From a bacterium (lineage in GTDB: Bacteria; Actinomycetota; Acidimicrobiia; Acidimicrobiales; Bin134): 64,000 bases of DNA. Positions 45,952-54,885 of this stretch are shown here, in pieces. The position numbers and the translations under genes were made by a program. Within the stretch, counting starts at the first letter, position 1; every line of letters begins with the position of its first letter. The notes beneath the pieces are model-generated. The model saw only the letters and a list, made by a program, of their open reading frames with translations. It made no database searches and was not told where the DNA came from. Where the stretch lies: NCBI GenBank assembly GCA_026708015.1, contig JAPOVT010000018.1, forward strand, positions 118,680-182,679, read 5' to 3'.

Positions 45952-47166
45952 GTGTTCCTGCAATCGCTTCGGAGCAAGAACCCGGCCTTCGTGGAAGCGG
46001 CGGTGGCGCTGCACCAAGCCGGTGCCATTCCAGCCAACAGCTATGCGGTGGACCTCGATACCGTGGCCGTCAACACCGCCCACCTCGTGGGCGAAGCCAA
46101 GGCACTGGGTCTGACCGTGTACGCCATGACCAAGCAATTGGGTAGGGCACCGGGCGTTCTCAAGGCGATAACAGGAGCCGGTGTCGACGGATACGTAGCT
46201 GTCGACATGGCCTGCGCTCGGCCCATTGCTGCCAACGGCCACAACCTGGGACACATCGGGCACCTCGTGCAGGTTGCGGCGTCCGAGACCGGTGAGGCCA
46301 TTGCCATGGAACCCGACTATTGGACGGTGTTCTCGCCAAATAAGGCGGCTGAGGCATCGGCCGCGGCCGCTCGCCTCGGGCGGGTCCAGAATCTGCTGGT
46401 GAGGGTATTCGCTCCCGGCGACGAGTTCTACACCGGCCACGAGGGCGGCGTCCCGATCGAAGAATTGAGCGCCATGATCGACCATATTGGCGGGCTGCCT
46501 GGAGTCCGGTTCGCCGGCCTCACGACGTTTCCCGCCCTGCTTTTCGATCCGCATACTGGAGGTACTCGAGTCACTCCCAACATGGCAACCCTGGCTCGAG
46601 CCGCTGAGTCTGTCCGGCATCATTTGGGCGGCGAAGACCAAAACGTGCTTCAGATCAACGCGCCGGGCACCACATCTACATCTGTGCTGTCCCAACTCGC
46701 CGAGGCAGGGGCCACGCAAGTGGAGCCGGGGCATGGGCTCACCGGAACCACTCCCCTGCATGCGATGGGCGACCTACCCGAACAACCTGCGGTCTGCTAC
46801 GTCAGCGAGATCGCTCACATCCATCAGGGAGCGCCGCTCTGCTTTGGCGGCGGTCTCTATATCGATCCCGTATTCGGGGACTACCAGACCACCGCCGTCG
46901 TTGCCCACGACCCCAGCGAGGCGGTGACTGAGCCCGTGCCCGTGGACATGCCCGACCCTGCCGCCATCGACTACTACGCCAAATTGAGGCCTGAACCGGG
47001 CCGCACCGTTAGCGAGGGCGATACAGTCGTCTTTGGCTTCCGCATTCAAGCCTTCGTGACCAGGGCATTTGTTGTCGGTGTGGCCGGAGTGCGCTCGGGC
47101 AGCCCATCAGTGGCCGGTGTCTGGGATGTGCAGGGCAATCCGGTCGCCTGGAAGGGCTCCCGATGA
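45952..47166 (+). CDS. YhfX-like PLP-dependent alanine racemase-fold protein
   Basis: A 404-residue protein with an alanine racemase-type TIM barrel followed by a beta domain. The PLP lysine is Lys61 in VYAMTKQLGR. The N terminus (LRSKNPAFVEAAVALHQAG) and the GHGLTGTTPLHA and CFGGGLYIDP segments match E. coli YhfX, whose function is not established. The start is GTG 45952. It sits between the permease and ATPase genes, which is unusual and ties it to metabolism of the imported compound. It overlaps the ATPase gene as ATGA. Confidence 0.85.
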   Translation: MFLQSLRSKNPAFVEAAVALHQAGAIPANSYAVDLDTVAVNTAHLVGEAKALGLTVYAMTKQLGRAPGVLKAITGAGVDGYVAVDMACARPIAANGHNLGHIGHLVQVAASETGEAIAMEPDYWTVFSPNKAAEASAAAARLGRVQNLLVRVFAPGDEFYTGHEGGVPIEELSAMIDHIGGLPGVRFAGLTTFPALLFDPHTGGTRVTPNMATLARAAESVRHHLGGEDQNVLQINAPGTTSTSVLSQLAEAGATQVEPGHGLTGTTPLHAMGDLPEQPAVCYVSEIAHIHQGAPLCFGGGLYIDPVFGDYQTTAVVAHDPSEAVTEPVPVDMPDPAAIDYYAKLRPEPGRTVSEGDTVVFGFRIQAFVTRAFVVGVAGVRSGSPSVAGVWDVQGNPVAWKGSR

Positions 47167-47924
47167 GCAGTGCCCCCGCGTTGGTCGTCTCTGGAATCTC
47201 GAAGTCGTTTCGGGCGGTACAAGCCCTTGACGACGTTTCCATTGAGCTGCACCACGGTCGGGTCACCGCTTTGTTGGGCGACAACGGAGCGGGGAAGTCG
47301 ACCCTGGTGAAATGCATCTCCGGCCTCTACCAACCCGACGCGGGCCACATCTTCGTCCAGGGGACAGAGCACCGCATCAGCTCTTCACGCCACGCACGAG
47401 AGCTGGGCATCGAGACCGTCCATCAGACGCTGTCGGTCATCGATCCGCTCGATGTGGCCGAAAACCTCTTCTTGAACCGCGAGCACACCCGTGGGGGATG
47501 GCTGGGGGCCCGCATCGGCTTGCTCGACAAGCGTCGCATGCGCCAGGAATGCGCTTCCACACTGGCTCGCCTCGACATCCGAATTCCGTCGCTGAGGCGT
47601 TCAGTCGGCTCGCTCTCCGGCGGACAGCGCCAGGCTGTCGCCATTGGCCGGGCGGTGGCCTGGGGCCAGCAGATCGTGCTGCTCGATGAGCCGGCTGCTG
47701 CCCTCGGTGTGGAGCAGACCCAACGAGTTCTCGACCTCATAGTCAATCTGCGTGACCAGGGAGTGGCGGTACTGCTTATCACCCACAACATGGACCGGGT
47801 GCTAGCAGTGTGCGACCAAGCAGTCGTGCTCTACCAAGGACGGAAGTGCGCCGAAGTCAACGTGGCCGACGTCACCAAGGACGACCTGGTTTCCTACATC
47901 ACCGGGGCCCGCGGCACCGGCTGA
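47163..47924 (+). CDS. Sugar ABC transporter ATPase, single nucleotide-binding domain
   Basis: A 253-residue ATPase with Walker A GDNGAGKST (about 41), signature LSGGQRQAVAIGR (about 155) and Walker B IVLLDEPAAALG. The sequence type (HQTLSVIDPLDVAENLFLNRE) is that of RbsA/MglA carbohydrate ATPases. Those normally have two fused domains of about 500 residues; here only one exists, so it should work as a homodimer. Confidence 0.9.
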   Translation: MSSAPALVVSGISKSFRAVQALDDVSIELHHGRVTALLGDNGAGKSTLVKCISGLYQPDAGHIFVQGTEHRISSSRHARELGIETVHQTLSVIDPLDVAENLFLNREHTRGGWLGARIGLLDKRRMRQECASTLARLDIRIPSLRRSVGSLSGGQRQAVAIGRAVAWGQQIVLLDEPAAALGVEQTQRVLDLIVNLRDQGVAVLLITHNMDRVLAVCDQAVVLYQGRKCAEVNVADVTKDDLVSYITGARGTG

Positions 47925-47940
47925 AGCATCGATTCCGTCC

Positions 47941-48684
47941 ATGCAGGTGTTTATCGCCAAAGATGCCGCAGCGGCTGCCGTCAAGGCAGCCGACATCGTA
48001 GAAAGCGTTGTCCGGTCAAGACTCCGGCCCCGCATCGGGATGGCGACCGGCAGCACGATGGTCGGCGTCTATCGGTCGCTGGTTGATCGGCACCAAGCCG
48101 GCGCGCTCGGTTTCTCTGGAACATCTGTCTACTTGCTTGACGAGTATGTCGGCCTTGACCCCGGGCACCCACAGGCGTTCCGAAACGTGATCAGGGAGGG
48201 TTTTGCCGACCTTGTCGACCTGGGCGATGACGCGGTGTTCGGGCCCGATGGGAGAGCACGCGACCTTGAGGCTGAGGCCTGGCGCTACGACCAACTGGTG
48301 ACCGAGGCTCGAATCGACATCCAACTTCTCGGAATAGGGGGCAACGGACACATCGCCTTCAACGAACCGGGCACTCCGTTCGACGCGCCATCAAGCGTCG
48401 TCACGCTAAGCAAGGAGACACGACGAGACAACGCCAGATTCTTCAGATCGATCGACGACGTCCCTCGCCTGGCGATTACCCAGGGAATCGGAACCATCTT
48501 GCAGGCTAAAAAGGTGCTTCTCGTCGCCCTCGGCGACCATAAGGCCCGTCCGATCCGCGATGCCCTCGAAGGACCGGTGTCAGTTGAGACTCCGGCCTCT
48601 GCAATTCAATTGCACACCGATGTCTCCGTGGTTGTCGATCGCGAGGCGGCCAGGCTTTTGTCGACTGCGAGACCGGAGGGCTGA
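47941..48684 (+). CDS. nagB: Glucosamine-6-phosphate deaminase/isomerase family (NagB)
   Basis: A 247-residue enzyme converting glucosamine-6-P to fructose-6-P and ammonia (or a close analogue), short like Gram-positive NagB. The nucleotide-type loop is GMATGSTM (33-40). The active site segment LLDEYVGL holds Asp67/Glu68, and GIGGNGHIAFNEPG (131-144) contains the ring-opening His137 and Glu142. The residue equivalent to E. coli Asp141 is Asn135. It is the last gene of the operon, 16 bp after the ATPase. No kinase or NagA gene lies in the cluster. Confidence 0.87.
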   Translation: MQVFIAKDAAAAAVKAADIVESVVRSRLRPRIGMATGSTMVGVYRSLVDRHQAGALGFSGTSVYLLDEYVGLDPGHPQAFRNVIREGFADLVDLGDDAVFGPDGRARDLEAEAWRYDQLVTEARIDIQLLGIGGNGHIAFNEPGTPFDAPSSVVTLSKETRRDNARFFRSIDDVPRLAITQGIGTILQAKKVLLVALGDHKARPIRDALEGPVSVETPASAIQLHTDVSVVVDREAARLLSTARPEG

Positions 48685-48691
48685 ATCTTAT

Positions 48692-49300
48692 CTACACCAA
48701 ATCGAGCAGATGGCCGAGGCGCTGCTGTTTGGTGCGGAGGTAGTCCATGTTTTCGGTTCGGGGAGCCACTTCGAGGGGAACCCGGCGAGCTATCTCCAGG
48801 CCGAATGATGCCAATCCGTCGTGCTTGGTTGGGTTGTTGGTCATCAGCGCAACCCGCTTCACACCCAACTCGGCCAGGATGGCGGCACCGATGCCGTAGG
48901 TGCGGGCGTCCACCGGCAGGCCCAATTCCAGGTTGGCATCCACGGTGTCGTGGCCCTTGTCCTGAAGGGCGTAGGCCTGGACCTTGTGGCCGATTCCGAT
49001 ACCTCGGCCCTCATGGCCTCGCAGATACACCAACACACCAATGCCGCAGTCGGCGATGGCGTCCATGGCGGCGTGCAGTTGAGCCCCGCAATCGCAGCGC
49101 CACGAGCCGAACACATCGCCGGTGAGGCATTCGCTGTGTACCCGTACCAAGACCTCGTCGGCACTGTCTAAGTCGCCGAGGGCGAACGCCACATGCTCCT
49201 CGCCATCGTCCATCGATTCGAAGGCGTGACAGGTGAAGCGACCCCAATTCATGGGCACCTCGGTGGTGGCGATCAACCTGATCTCGGGTTGGTGTCTCAT
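48692..49300 (-). CDS. ribA: GTP cyclohydrolase II
   Basis: First committed step of riboflavin synthesis (GTP to a diaminopyrimidine), 202 residues, close to E. coli RibA (196). Zinc ligands Cys58, Cys69 and Cys71 (SECLTGDVFGSWRCDCG) have the same spacing as in E. coli. GHEGRGIGIGHKVQAYALQD and the GTP-site segments LMTNNPTKHDGL follow. This is a stand-alone RibA, not the RibBA fusion common in actinomycetes. It converges on nagB with a 7-bp gap. Confidence 0.95.
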   Translation of the reverse strand: MRHQPEIRLIATTEVPMNWGRFTCHAFESMDDGEEHVAFALGDLDSADEVLVRVHSECLTGDVFGSWRCDCGAQLHAAMDAIADCGIGVLVYLRGHEGRGIGIGHKVQAYALQDKGHDTVDANLELGLPVDARTYGIGAAILAELGVKRVALMTNNPTKHDGLASFGLEIARRVPLEVAPRTENMDYLRTKQQRLGHLLDLV

Positions 49301-49354
49301 GAGACTGCCCTGAGAGTACCGTCGCGAGCAGTCAAACAGTCAGCCCAAGCAGGG

Positions 49355-50461
49355 CTATTCCTCGCCGATGTCCAGCACTGTGCGGACAACGCCGCCGGTA
49401 TCAAGCTCGTCGAGAGCGGCGGTGACGTTGTCGAGAGGGCGGTGCTGGGTGATCAGCTCGTCCAGCAGGAGCTCGCCGGATCGGTAGAGGTCGAAGATCC
49501 ACGGAAAGTCCCGAGCGGGCGAGGAGTTGCCGTACATGCTGCCGGTGAGCGCCTTGCCGAAGTAGATCTCGTTAGCATCGATGTGGAACGGGGTTCCCGC
49601 CGGCGGCCCCCCCACCATCACCGCCAAGCCGCCCATGCCGATTGAGTTCCAGGCATTCATGTAGGTGGCCCCGGTGCCGATCACCTCGAAGGCATAGTCG
49701 GCACCTCGGCCCCCCGTCATCTCCATCACCGCGGCCACCGGATCATCGTTGGTCGCGTTCAGGGTATGGGTGGCCCCGAATCTCTCGGCCAGGGCCAACT
49801 TGTCGGCCAGCAAGTCCACCGCCACGATCTCGGCCGCGCCCATCAGGCGGCAACCCTGGATCACGTTGAGGCCCACTCCTCCGCAGCCGTAGACCACGCA
49901 CATGCTCCCTCGGCGGACCTTGGCGGTGTTGACCGCCGAACCCACCCCGGTGGGCACCCCGCACCCCACCAGACAGGCCACGTCCAAACCCACATCGTCG
50001 GGCACCGCCACTGCTTTGGAGAAGTGGACTACTGCGTGCTCGGCAAACGAACCCACCGTGCAGAACGAGTGATGGATCTCGCCGTCGCGCTCAAAGCGGT
50101 GACCGCCGTCGTAGTAGGTGCCGATGGGAAAAGCAGGCAGCACCTGGCAACGGTTGGCGAAGCCGGCCGCACATGACCGGCACCGCCCGCAACTGGCCAC
50201 CAGCGACAGAACTACCCGGGCGCCGGGACTGATCCCGGTGACGCCCTCCCCCACATGCTCCACTACACCGGCGCCTTCGTGGCCGAGGATCATGGGGGTT
50301 TCCCAATCGCGGTTGCCGTGGTACACGTGCAGGTCGCTGTGGCATATGCCGCTGTGGGTGATCCGCACCAGCACGTCTTGGGGGGCCAGGTTGCAGATAT
50401 CCAGCTCCACGATGTCCAACGGCGCATTCGGCGCCCGGTACACCGCCGCTCGTGTCTTCAT
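49355..50461 (-). CDS. Zinc-dependent alcohol dehydrogenase (class III/NDMA-type MDR)
   Basis: A 368-residue medium-chain dehydrogenase. Catalytic zinc ligands are Cys in SGICHSD and His in LGHEGAGVV, with a later Cys in LVGCGVPTG. Structural zinc ligands are four Cys in CGRCRSCAAGFANRC. The Rossmann motif is VYGCGGVGLNVIQGC, with Asp in VAVDLLADK favouring NAD. The ATG at 50461 is chosen because GGGAGG lies 7 nt upstream and would be disrupted by the earlier in-frame ATG 50476. Related actinobacterial enzymes use mycothiol adducts or bound NAD; the substrate is open. Confidence 0.9.
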   Translation of the reverse strand: MKTRAAVYRAPNAPLDIVELDICNLAPQDVLVRITHSGICHSDLHVYHGNRDWETPMILGHEGAGVVEHVGEGVTGISPGARVVLSLVASCGRCRSCAAGFANRCQVLPAFPIGTYYDGGHRFERDGEIHHSFCTVGSFAEHAVVHFSKAVAVPDDVGLDVACLVGCGVPTGVGSAVNTAKVRRGSMCVVYGCGGVGLNVIQGCRLMGAAEIVAVDLLADKLALAERFGATHTLNATNDDPVAAVMEMTGGRGADYAFEVIGTGATYMNAWNSIGMGGLAVMVGGPPAGTPFHIDANEIYFGKALTGSMYGNSSPARDFPWIFDLYRSGELLLDELITQHRPLDNVTAALDELDTGGVVRTVLDIGEE

Positions 50462-50468
50462 CGATTCG

Positions 50469-50474
50469 CCTCCC
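50469..50474 (-). promoter_or_regulatory. Ribosome binding site that fixes the alcohol dehydrogenase start
   Basis: GGGAGG on the minus strand, 7 nt before ATG 50461. It overlaps the codons that would follow an ATG at 50476, ruling that start out. Confidence 0.65.
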
Positions 50475-50537
50475 AATATCAGCTTCCTCCGCAGCCTTTA
50501 CAACGGTACTAGTGGAGTCATCTCCCAACCCCGCCGG

Positions 50538-51767
50538 TCAGTCGGAGCCAAGATTGAGTCCGGCGAATCCATTGGATCGAACCACGGTGATGGCCCAGAA
50601 CACGGCCAGCAGCCCGCCATAGAGAAGCAGCACGAACCGCATCGACACGAGATCGCCTAGGAAACCGCCGATAAACGATCCGACCGGCAACCCGGAGAGC
50701 ACCGACATCAACCACACCGACATCACCCGGCCTCGATACTCCTCGTCCACCTGCACTTGCAGGGCACTGTTCACCGTGACCCCGTGGGCCATGTGGGCCG
50801 CTCCGAACACGAAGTAGCCCAAGAAACCGAACGCCAACCACGGGGTAGCCCCCACCGCCAGCACCCCCAAGGCATATACCCCGACGGCGGCCATCTCGAC
50901 CCGGGAGCGAAGATGGCGGTCTCCGTTGCTGGTGACATACAAGCCCACCACCAGCGATCCGAATCCAAAGGTGCCGGTGAGCCAGGCCAAGCCGCCATCG
51001 CCGAGAGAAAAAACGTCGTCGGCCACGCTGGCCACCAAGGCGAAGGCAAAGACCGCACCGACACAGGCCACGATGAATGATGTGAACATCACCAGACGCA
51101 TGGCGGGACGGTGTCTGACGTATTCCAAACCGTGGCGGAATTGCAGCAAGAACGGTTCCTGCTCAACCGGCTCCACCGGCCGCAGCCTCATCGGCGCCAT
51201 CAACGCCAAGCCCATCGCGAAGCCGACGATGGTAAACGCGAAGGCTGGCCCAGGCCCCAAAAGGTACAACGTGACGCCAGCGAGAAATGGTCCTAAGGCC
51301 CGTCCGACCGTGAACGACAGCGATACGAAGCGCACCGCCGACAGAAGATCCTCGGGAGGCACCAACAGCGCGGTCATCGCCTGGGTGGGCGCCCACTGGA
51401 ACCCCGACGCCACTCCCACCGCCACTTGGATGCTGATCATCAGCCACGGGGTGAGGAGGTCGGCGGCGAACAAAGCCAAGAACGCTGCCGAGCACGCCAG
51501 CTGGGTGAAGAACGATCCGAACAAGATGGCTTTGCGGCTGATCCGGTCGCTCCAGATGCCGGCCACCGGGGTCATGAACAGCGAAGGGACCAGCACCGCG
51601 AACGCAGAGCTGCCCACCCAGAAGTTCGAGTCGGTCAGCTCGTTCATGTAGAAGGGCACGGCCAGTGACTGCATGAACTGCCCGGTGGTGGCGATGGACA
51701 CTCCGATGAAGAACAGCAGGAACGACCGATGTGACAGGGCGCGGAGGGCAGAAGGCTGGGCGGGCAC
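50538..51767 (-). CDS. MFS transporter (EntS/MFS_3-like exporter)
   Basis: A 409-residue polytopic membrane protein from GTG 51767 with about 12 hydrophobic helices. Loop motif GIWSDRISRKAI (about 60) after helix 2 is the MFS signature. The pattern (LRALSHRSFLLFFIGVSIATTGQF at the N terminus, given as the start of helix 1, and WAPTQAMTALLVPPEDLLSAV) resembles the enterobactin-exporter/MFS_3 group. The substrate is unknown. It lies 76 bp upstream of the alcohol dehydrogenase gene on the same strand and is divergent from the DUF2889 gene. Confidence 0.87.
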   Translation of the reverse strand: MPAQPSALRALSHRSFLLFFIGVSIATTGQFMQSLAVPFYMNELTDSNFWVGSSAFAVLVPSLFMTPVAGIWSDRISRKAILFGSFFTQLACSAAFLALFAADLLTPWLMISIQVAVGVASGFQWAPTQAMTALLVPPEDLLSAVRFVSLSFTVGRALGPFLAGVTLYLLGPGPAFAFTIVGFAMGLALMAPMRLRPVEPVEQEPFLLQFRHGLEYVRHRPAMRLVMFTSFIVACVGAVFAFALVASVADDVFSLGDGGLAWLTGTFGFGSLVVGLYVTSNGDRHLRSRVEMAAVGVYALGVLAVGATPWLAFGFLGYFVFGAAHMAHGVTVNSALQVQVDEEYRGRVMSVWLMSVLSGLPVGSFIGGFLGDLVSMRFVLLLYGGLLAVFWAITVVRSNGFAGLNLGSD

Positions 51768-51835
51768 GATTAGCCGACAGTACTTGCCTTGGCGACGAAG
51801 CTGGTCGTCTGGCGCTGATATGCCAACATCGACCA

Positions 51836-52639
51836 ATGCCCCAACATGAATCTGAGCCCATGTTGGTCCGCAATCGCCATGGCAGTGGAGCATTTCGCCG
51901 ACGGCTGCGCATGATTGCCCCCGACGACAAGACCGTGGTTGTGGGGCTCGAGGACGACATGCACCACTACGAAGCCGCATTGACCCACGACGGACAGCGA
52001 ATCACCGGAGCGGACGCGGCCGGACCCCGAATGCCCTGGGAGCCGTGCGAGGGGGCGCTCGACCAGCTCCAACTCCTGGTGGGCTGCCCGCTGACCACCG
52101 CCGCTTCCGAGGTCTTCGCATGGACCGATGTCCGCCAACAATGCACCCACCTCTACGATGCGGCCGTCCTCGGGGTGCTTCACGCCGCCCGGGGGGAGTC
52201 CGGCACCCGCCAGTACGACGCCACCGTGCCCGACTGGGAGGAACCACCATTCGACGCTTGGATCGAAAGAGACGGAGTTGAAGTGCTCCGTTGGCGGATG
52301 GCCGCCCGACTGGAGATCGAATCGCCTGAGCCGTTCTCCGGTCGTGCGATCAGGGGCGGCTTCGTCCGCTGGTGCGAACAGGTTCTGAGGCCAGAAGAGG
52401 CCGAGGCGGCATGGGTGCTCCAGCGCACCACCTGGCTTTCGGGAGCCCGACTCAGCGAGCTAGAGGACTGCGACGATGCCATCGAATCAGGGCTGGTCGC
52501 CGATGTCTGCTGGACGTCGCAGCCCGAGCGCTATCACGTCGCCTTCCGACGCCGGGGAACGCTGCGCGACCACGGCCCCTGTCCCGACGGGATGCTCGTC
52601 GACATGCCAAGCCGTTGGCCGCAGCTTCACAACACCTGA
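51836..52639 (+). CDS. DUF2889-type hypothetical protein
   Basis: A 267-residue protein from ATG 51836. The first 130 residues match the layout of DUF2889: RRRLRMIAPDDKTVVVGLEDDMHHYEAAL-like opening (abbreviated), a PCEGA..LQLLVG motif and RQQCTHLYDAAVLGVLHAA. The C-terminal half is unassigned. It ends 13 bp before the MoxR gene and may be co-transcribed with it. The function is unknown. Confidence 0.75.
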   Translation: MPQHESEPMLVRNRHGSGAFRRRLRMIAPDDKTVVVGLEDDMHHYEAALTHDGQRITGADAAGPRMPWEPCEGALDQLQLLVGCPLTTAASEVFAWTDVRQQCTHLYDAAVLGVLHAARGESGTRQYDATVPDWEEPPFDAWIERDGVEVLRWRMAARLEIESPEPFSGRAIRGGFVRWCEQVLRPEEAEAAWVLQRTTWLSGARLSELEDCDDAIESGLVADVCWTSQPERYHVAFRRRGTLRDHGPCPDGMLVDMPSRWPQLHNT

Positions 52640-52652
52640 GAGAATCGAAGAT

Positions 52653-53612
52653 ATGGCTTTGCAAGAACCGGAGGAAGGACTGTTCGCCGAGCAGTTCCAA
52701 TCCATCACCGGCAACATCGGCCGAGCCATCATGGGCAAGGCCGATGTCCTTGACTTGGCGGTGACCTGCCTGCTGGCCGAAGGGCACCTGTTGATCGAAG
52801 ACGCCCCCGGCGTCGGCAAGACCAGCCTGGCCAAGGCCCTGGCCATCACCGTGCAGGCTGAGTTCGGCCGCATTCAGTTCACCCCTGACCTGCTCCCCTC
52901 CGACGTCGTGGGAGCGACCATCTGGAACCGTGCCGCCAACACGCTGGACTTCCAGCCTGGACCGGTGTTCTCCGGCATCGTGGTGGCCGACGAGATCAAC
53001 CGGGCCTCACCGAAAACGCAGTCGGCGCTGTTGGAGGCCATGGCCGAGCGGCAGGTAACCGTCGATGGAACCACCCACGGCCTCCCCCGGCCGTTCATGG
53101 TCATCGCCACCCAGAACCCGCTGGAGCACGAGGGCACCTACCCGCTGCCCGAGAGCCAGCTCGACCGCTTTTTGATGCGGATCGAGGTGGGCTATCCCTC
53201 GAAACAAGCTGAGCTGGACATCCTCGACGCCCACGGAACCAAAAACCCGCTGGACTCCCTTCGTCCCGCGCTCGACTCGCAGGCCGTCAATGCCCTGGCC
53301 GATCACGCCGGCGCCGTGTTCACCGCCCCAGGGATCAAGCGCTACCTGGTGCAGATCGCCAACGCCACCCGAAACCACCCCAGCCTCGTCTTGGGAATGT
53401 CCACCCGGGCCACCCTCGCGCTGCAACGGGCCAGCCGAGTGCGAGCTGCCTCCCAAGGGCGCGACTATGTACTACCCGATGACGTGAAACAGTTGGCCAT
53501 ACCGGTGCTGGCCCACCGGCTACTGCTGAATCCCCAGGCCCGGGCCCGGGGCACGCCACCGGCGCAGATCGTGGACGAGGTCATGGGCTCGGTTCCGGCA
53601 CCGGTCGAATAG
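52653..53612 (+). CDS. MoxR-family AAA+ ATPase
   Basis: A 319-residue AAA+ chaperone-like ATPase. Walker A is APGVGKTSLAKAL (about 48), the MoxR segment FTPDLLPSDVVG follows, Walker B is VVADEINRASPKTQSALLEAM, and sensor 1 is ATQNPLEHEGTYPLPE. A C-terminal lid ends with DDVKQLAIPVLAHRL. The downstream DUF58 and transglutaminase genes form the classic MoxR-DUF58-TgpA locus, which acts on envelope protein complexes. Confidence 0.95.
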   Translation: MALQEPEEGLFAEQFQSITGNIGRAIMGKADVLDLAVTCLLAEGHLLIEDAPGVGKTSLAKALAITVQAEFGRIQFTPDLLPSDVVGATIWNRAANTLDFQPGPVFSGIVVADEINRASPKTQSALLEAMAERQVTVDGTTHGLPRPFMVIATQNPLEHEGTYPLPESQLDRFLMRIEVGYPSKQAELDILDAHGTKNPLDSLRPALDSQAVNALADHAGAVFTAPGIKRYLVQIANATRNHPSLVLGMSTRATLALQRASRVRAASQGRDYVLPDDVKQLAIPVLAHRLLLNPQARARGTPPAQIVDEVMGSVPAPVE

Positions 53613-53625
53613 CTCCTCGTTCACC

Positions 53626-54885
53626 GTGCTCACCACCTCAGGCTGGCTGCTCCTAATCGGGTCGGCGTTGCTGGTGGCCGCGGGTTGGATATTCGGCTCG
53701 GACGAATTGCTGGCGGTAGGGGTCGCCGGGCTGGCGGTGGCAATCCTCTCGGTGGCGTACGTCAAAGTCTGCCAGCCGCTGCGAGTGGTCACCCGCTCGC
53801 TCAAACCCCAGGAAGTACACGTCGGCGACGACTGCCAGGTGAGGCTGGAGATGGCCAACCCCGGACGGGTTCGCACCCCGGTGCTGCGCCTGGCCGATGA
53901 CATCTCGTTCACCACCAGGCGTTCAACCAGCTCCTTTCAGTCCCCCGAACTGCTGGTGGCACCGGTTCGGACCGATGAGGGGCTGACCGTTGCCTACCGG
54001 CTTCCCACCGAGGAGCGGGGTCGGGTCAAAGTGGGACCGCTTGCGCTGACGGTGACCGACCCGCTGGGCATGTCAGCCCGCCGTTTCCAACTCGGCGGTC
54101 AGGCCGAGGCGCTGGTCTACCCCGCGATGTACCCCATCGGGCCTCCCCCACGCCTGCCGGGTAGTTCGTTCGACGCCGTTCGGCGCAGCCCCATGGCCCA
54201 AAGCGGCGAGGAACTCTACGGACTGCGCCCGTTTCAAAGGGGCGACGACCCCCGGCGCATCCACTGGCGTTCGTCGGCCCACCACGACGAGTTGATCGTG
54301 CGCCAATACGAGGAGTTCTCCCACACCCACACCACCGTTCTGCTTGACACCCGGAGCGCACAGTTGGACACCGAAGCCGGCTTGGAGCGTTTCGAGGCCA
54401 TGGTTTCGGCCGCGGCCAGCATCTGCCGGGCAAGCCAGAATCGGGGAGACCAGATCCGTTTGGCCACCACCGCGGATTTCGATAGCGGCTTTGGTGCCGA
54501 CTCCGCTCACCTGTACAAGATTTACGAGCACTTGGCCCTGGTCAGCCCCGATATCGGCAGCCTGATCGGCGCGGTCGAGCAGCTGGGACGGGAGCACGGC
54601 GGAGGGCTCATCGTGGCCCTGGCCGCCGCCGTCGACGGTACCGAGTCCGGTTCCTTGATGCCCCTGGGCTCCCAATTCAACTCCAAGACAGTGGTGCTGT
54701 TCGCTGGTTTCGATCCGGCCCATACGGGACAGTTGCCGCACCAGTTCATCCCCGGAACGACCGTGCTGATGGTGGATGGGGCCATGGCATTCACCGATGC
54801 GTGGTCAGCGCATACCGCCACCGGCGATGAGCCCCTGGCCACCCCCAGCCCAACCGCCCCTAGCACCGCTGGACACCGCCCATGA
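53626..54885 (+). CDS. DUF58 domain protein
   Basis: A 419-residue membrane-anchored protein. Two N-terminal TM segments (about 5-45) are followed by a beta-rich region and the DUF58 motif GLRPFQRGDDPRRIHWRSSA (about 195-215). A VWA-like part begins TTVLLDTRSAQLD. The start is GTG 53626, 13 bp after moxR. It ends in ATGA overlap with the transglutaminase gene. A partner of the MoxR ATPase by family knowledge. Confidence 0.9.
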   Translation: MLTTSGWLLLIGSALLVAAGWIFGSDELLAVGVAGLAVAILSVAYVKVCQPLRVVTRSLKPQEVHVGDDCQVRLEMANPGRVRTPVLRLADDISFTTRRSTSSFQSPELLVAPVRTDEGLTVAYRLPTEERGRVKVGPLALTVTDPLGMSARRFQLGGQAEALVYPAMYPIGPPPRLPGSSFDAVRRSPMAQSGEELYGLRPFQRGDDPRRIHWRSSAHHDELIVRQYEEFSHTHTTVLLDTRSAQLDTEAGLERFEAMVSAAASICRASQNRGDQIRLATTADFDSGFGADSAHLYKIYEHLALVSPDIGSLIGAVEQLGREHGGGLIVALAAAVDGTESGSLMPLGSQFNSKTVVLFAGFDPAHTGQLPHQFIPGTTVLMVDGAMAFTDAWSAHTATGDEPLATPSPTAPSTAGHRP

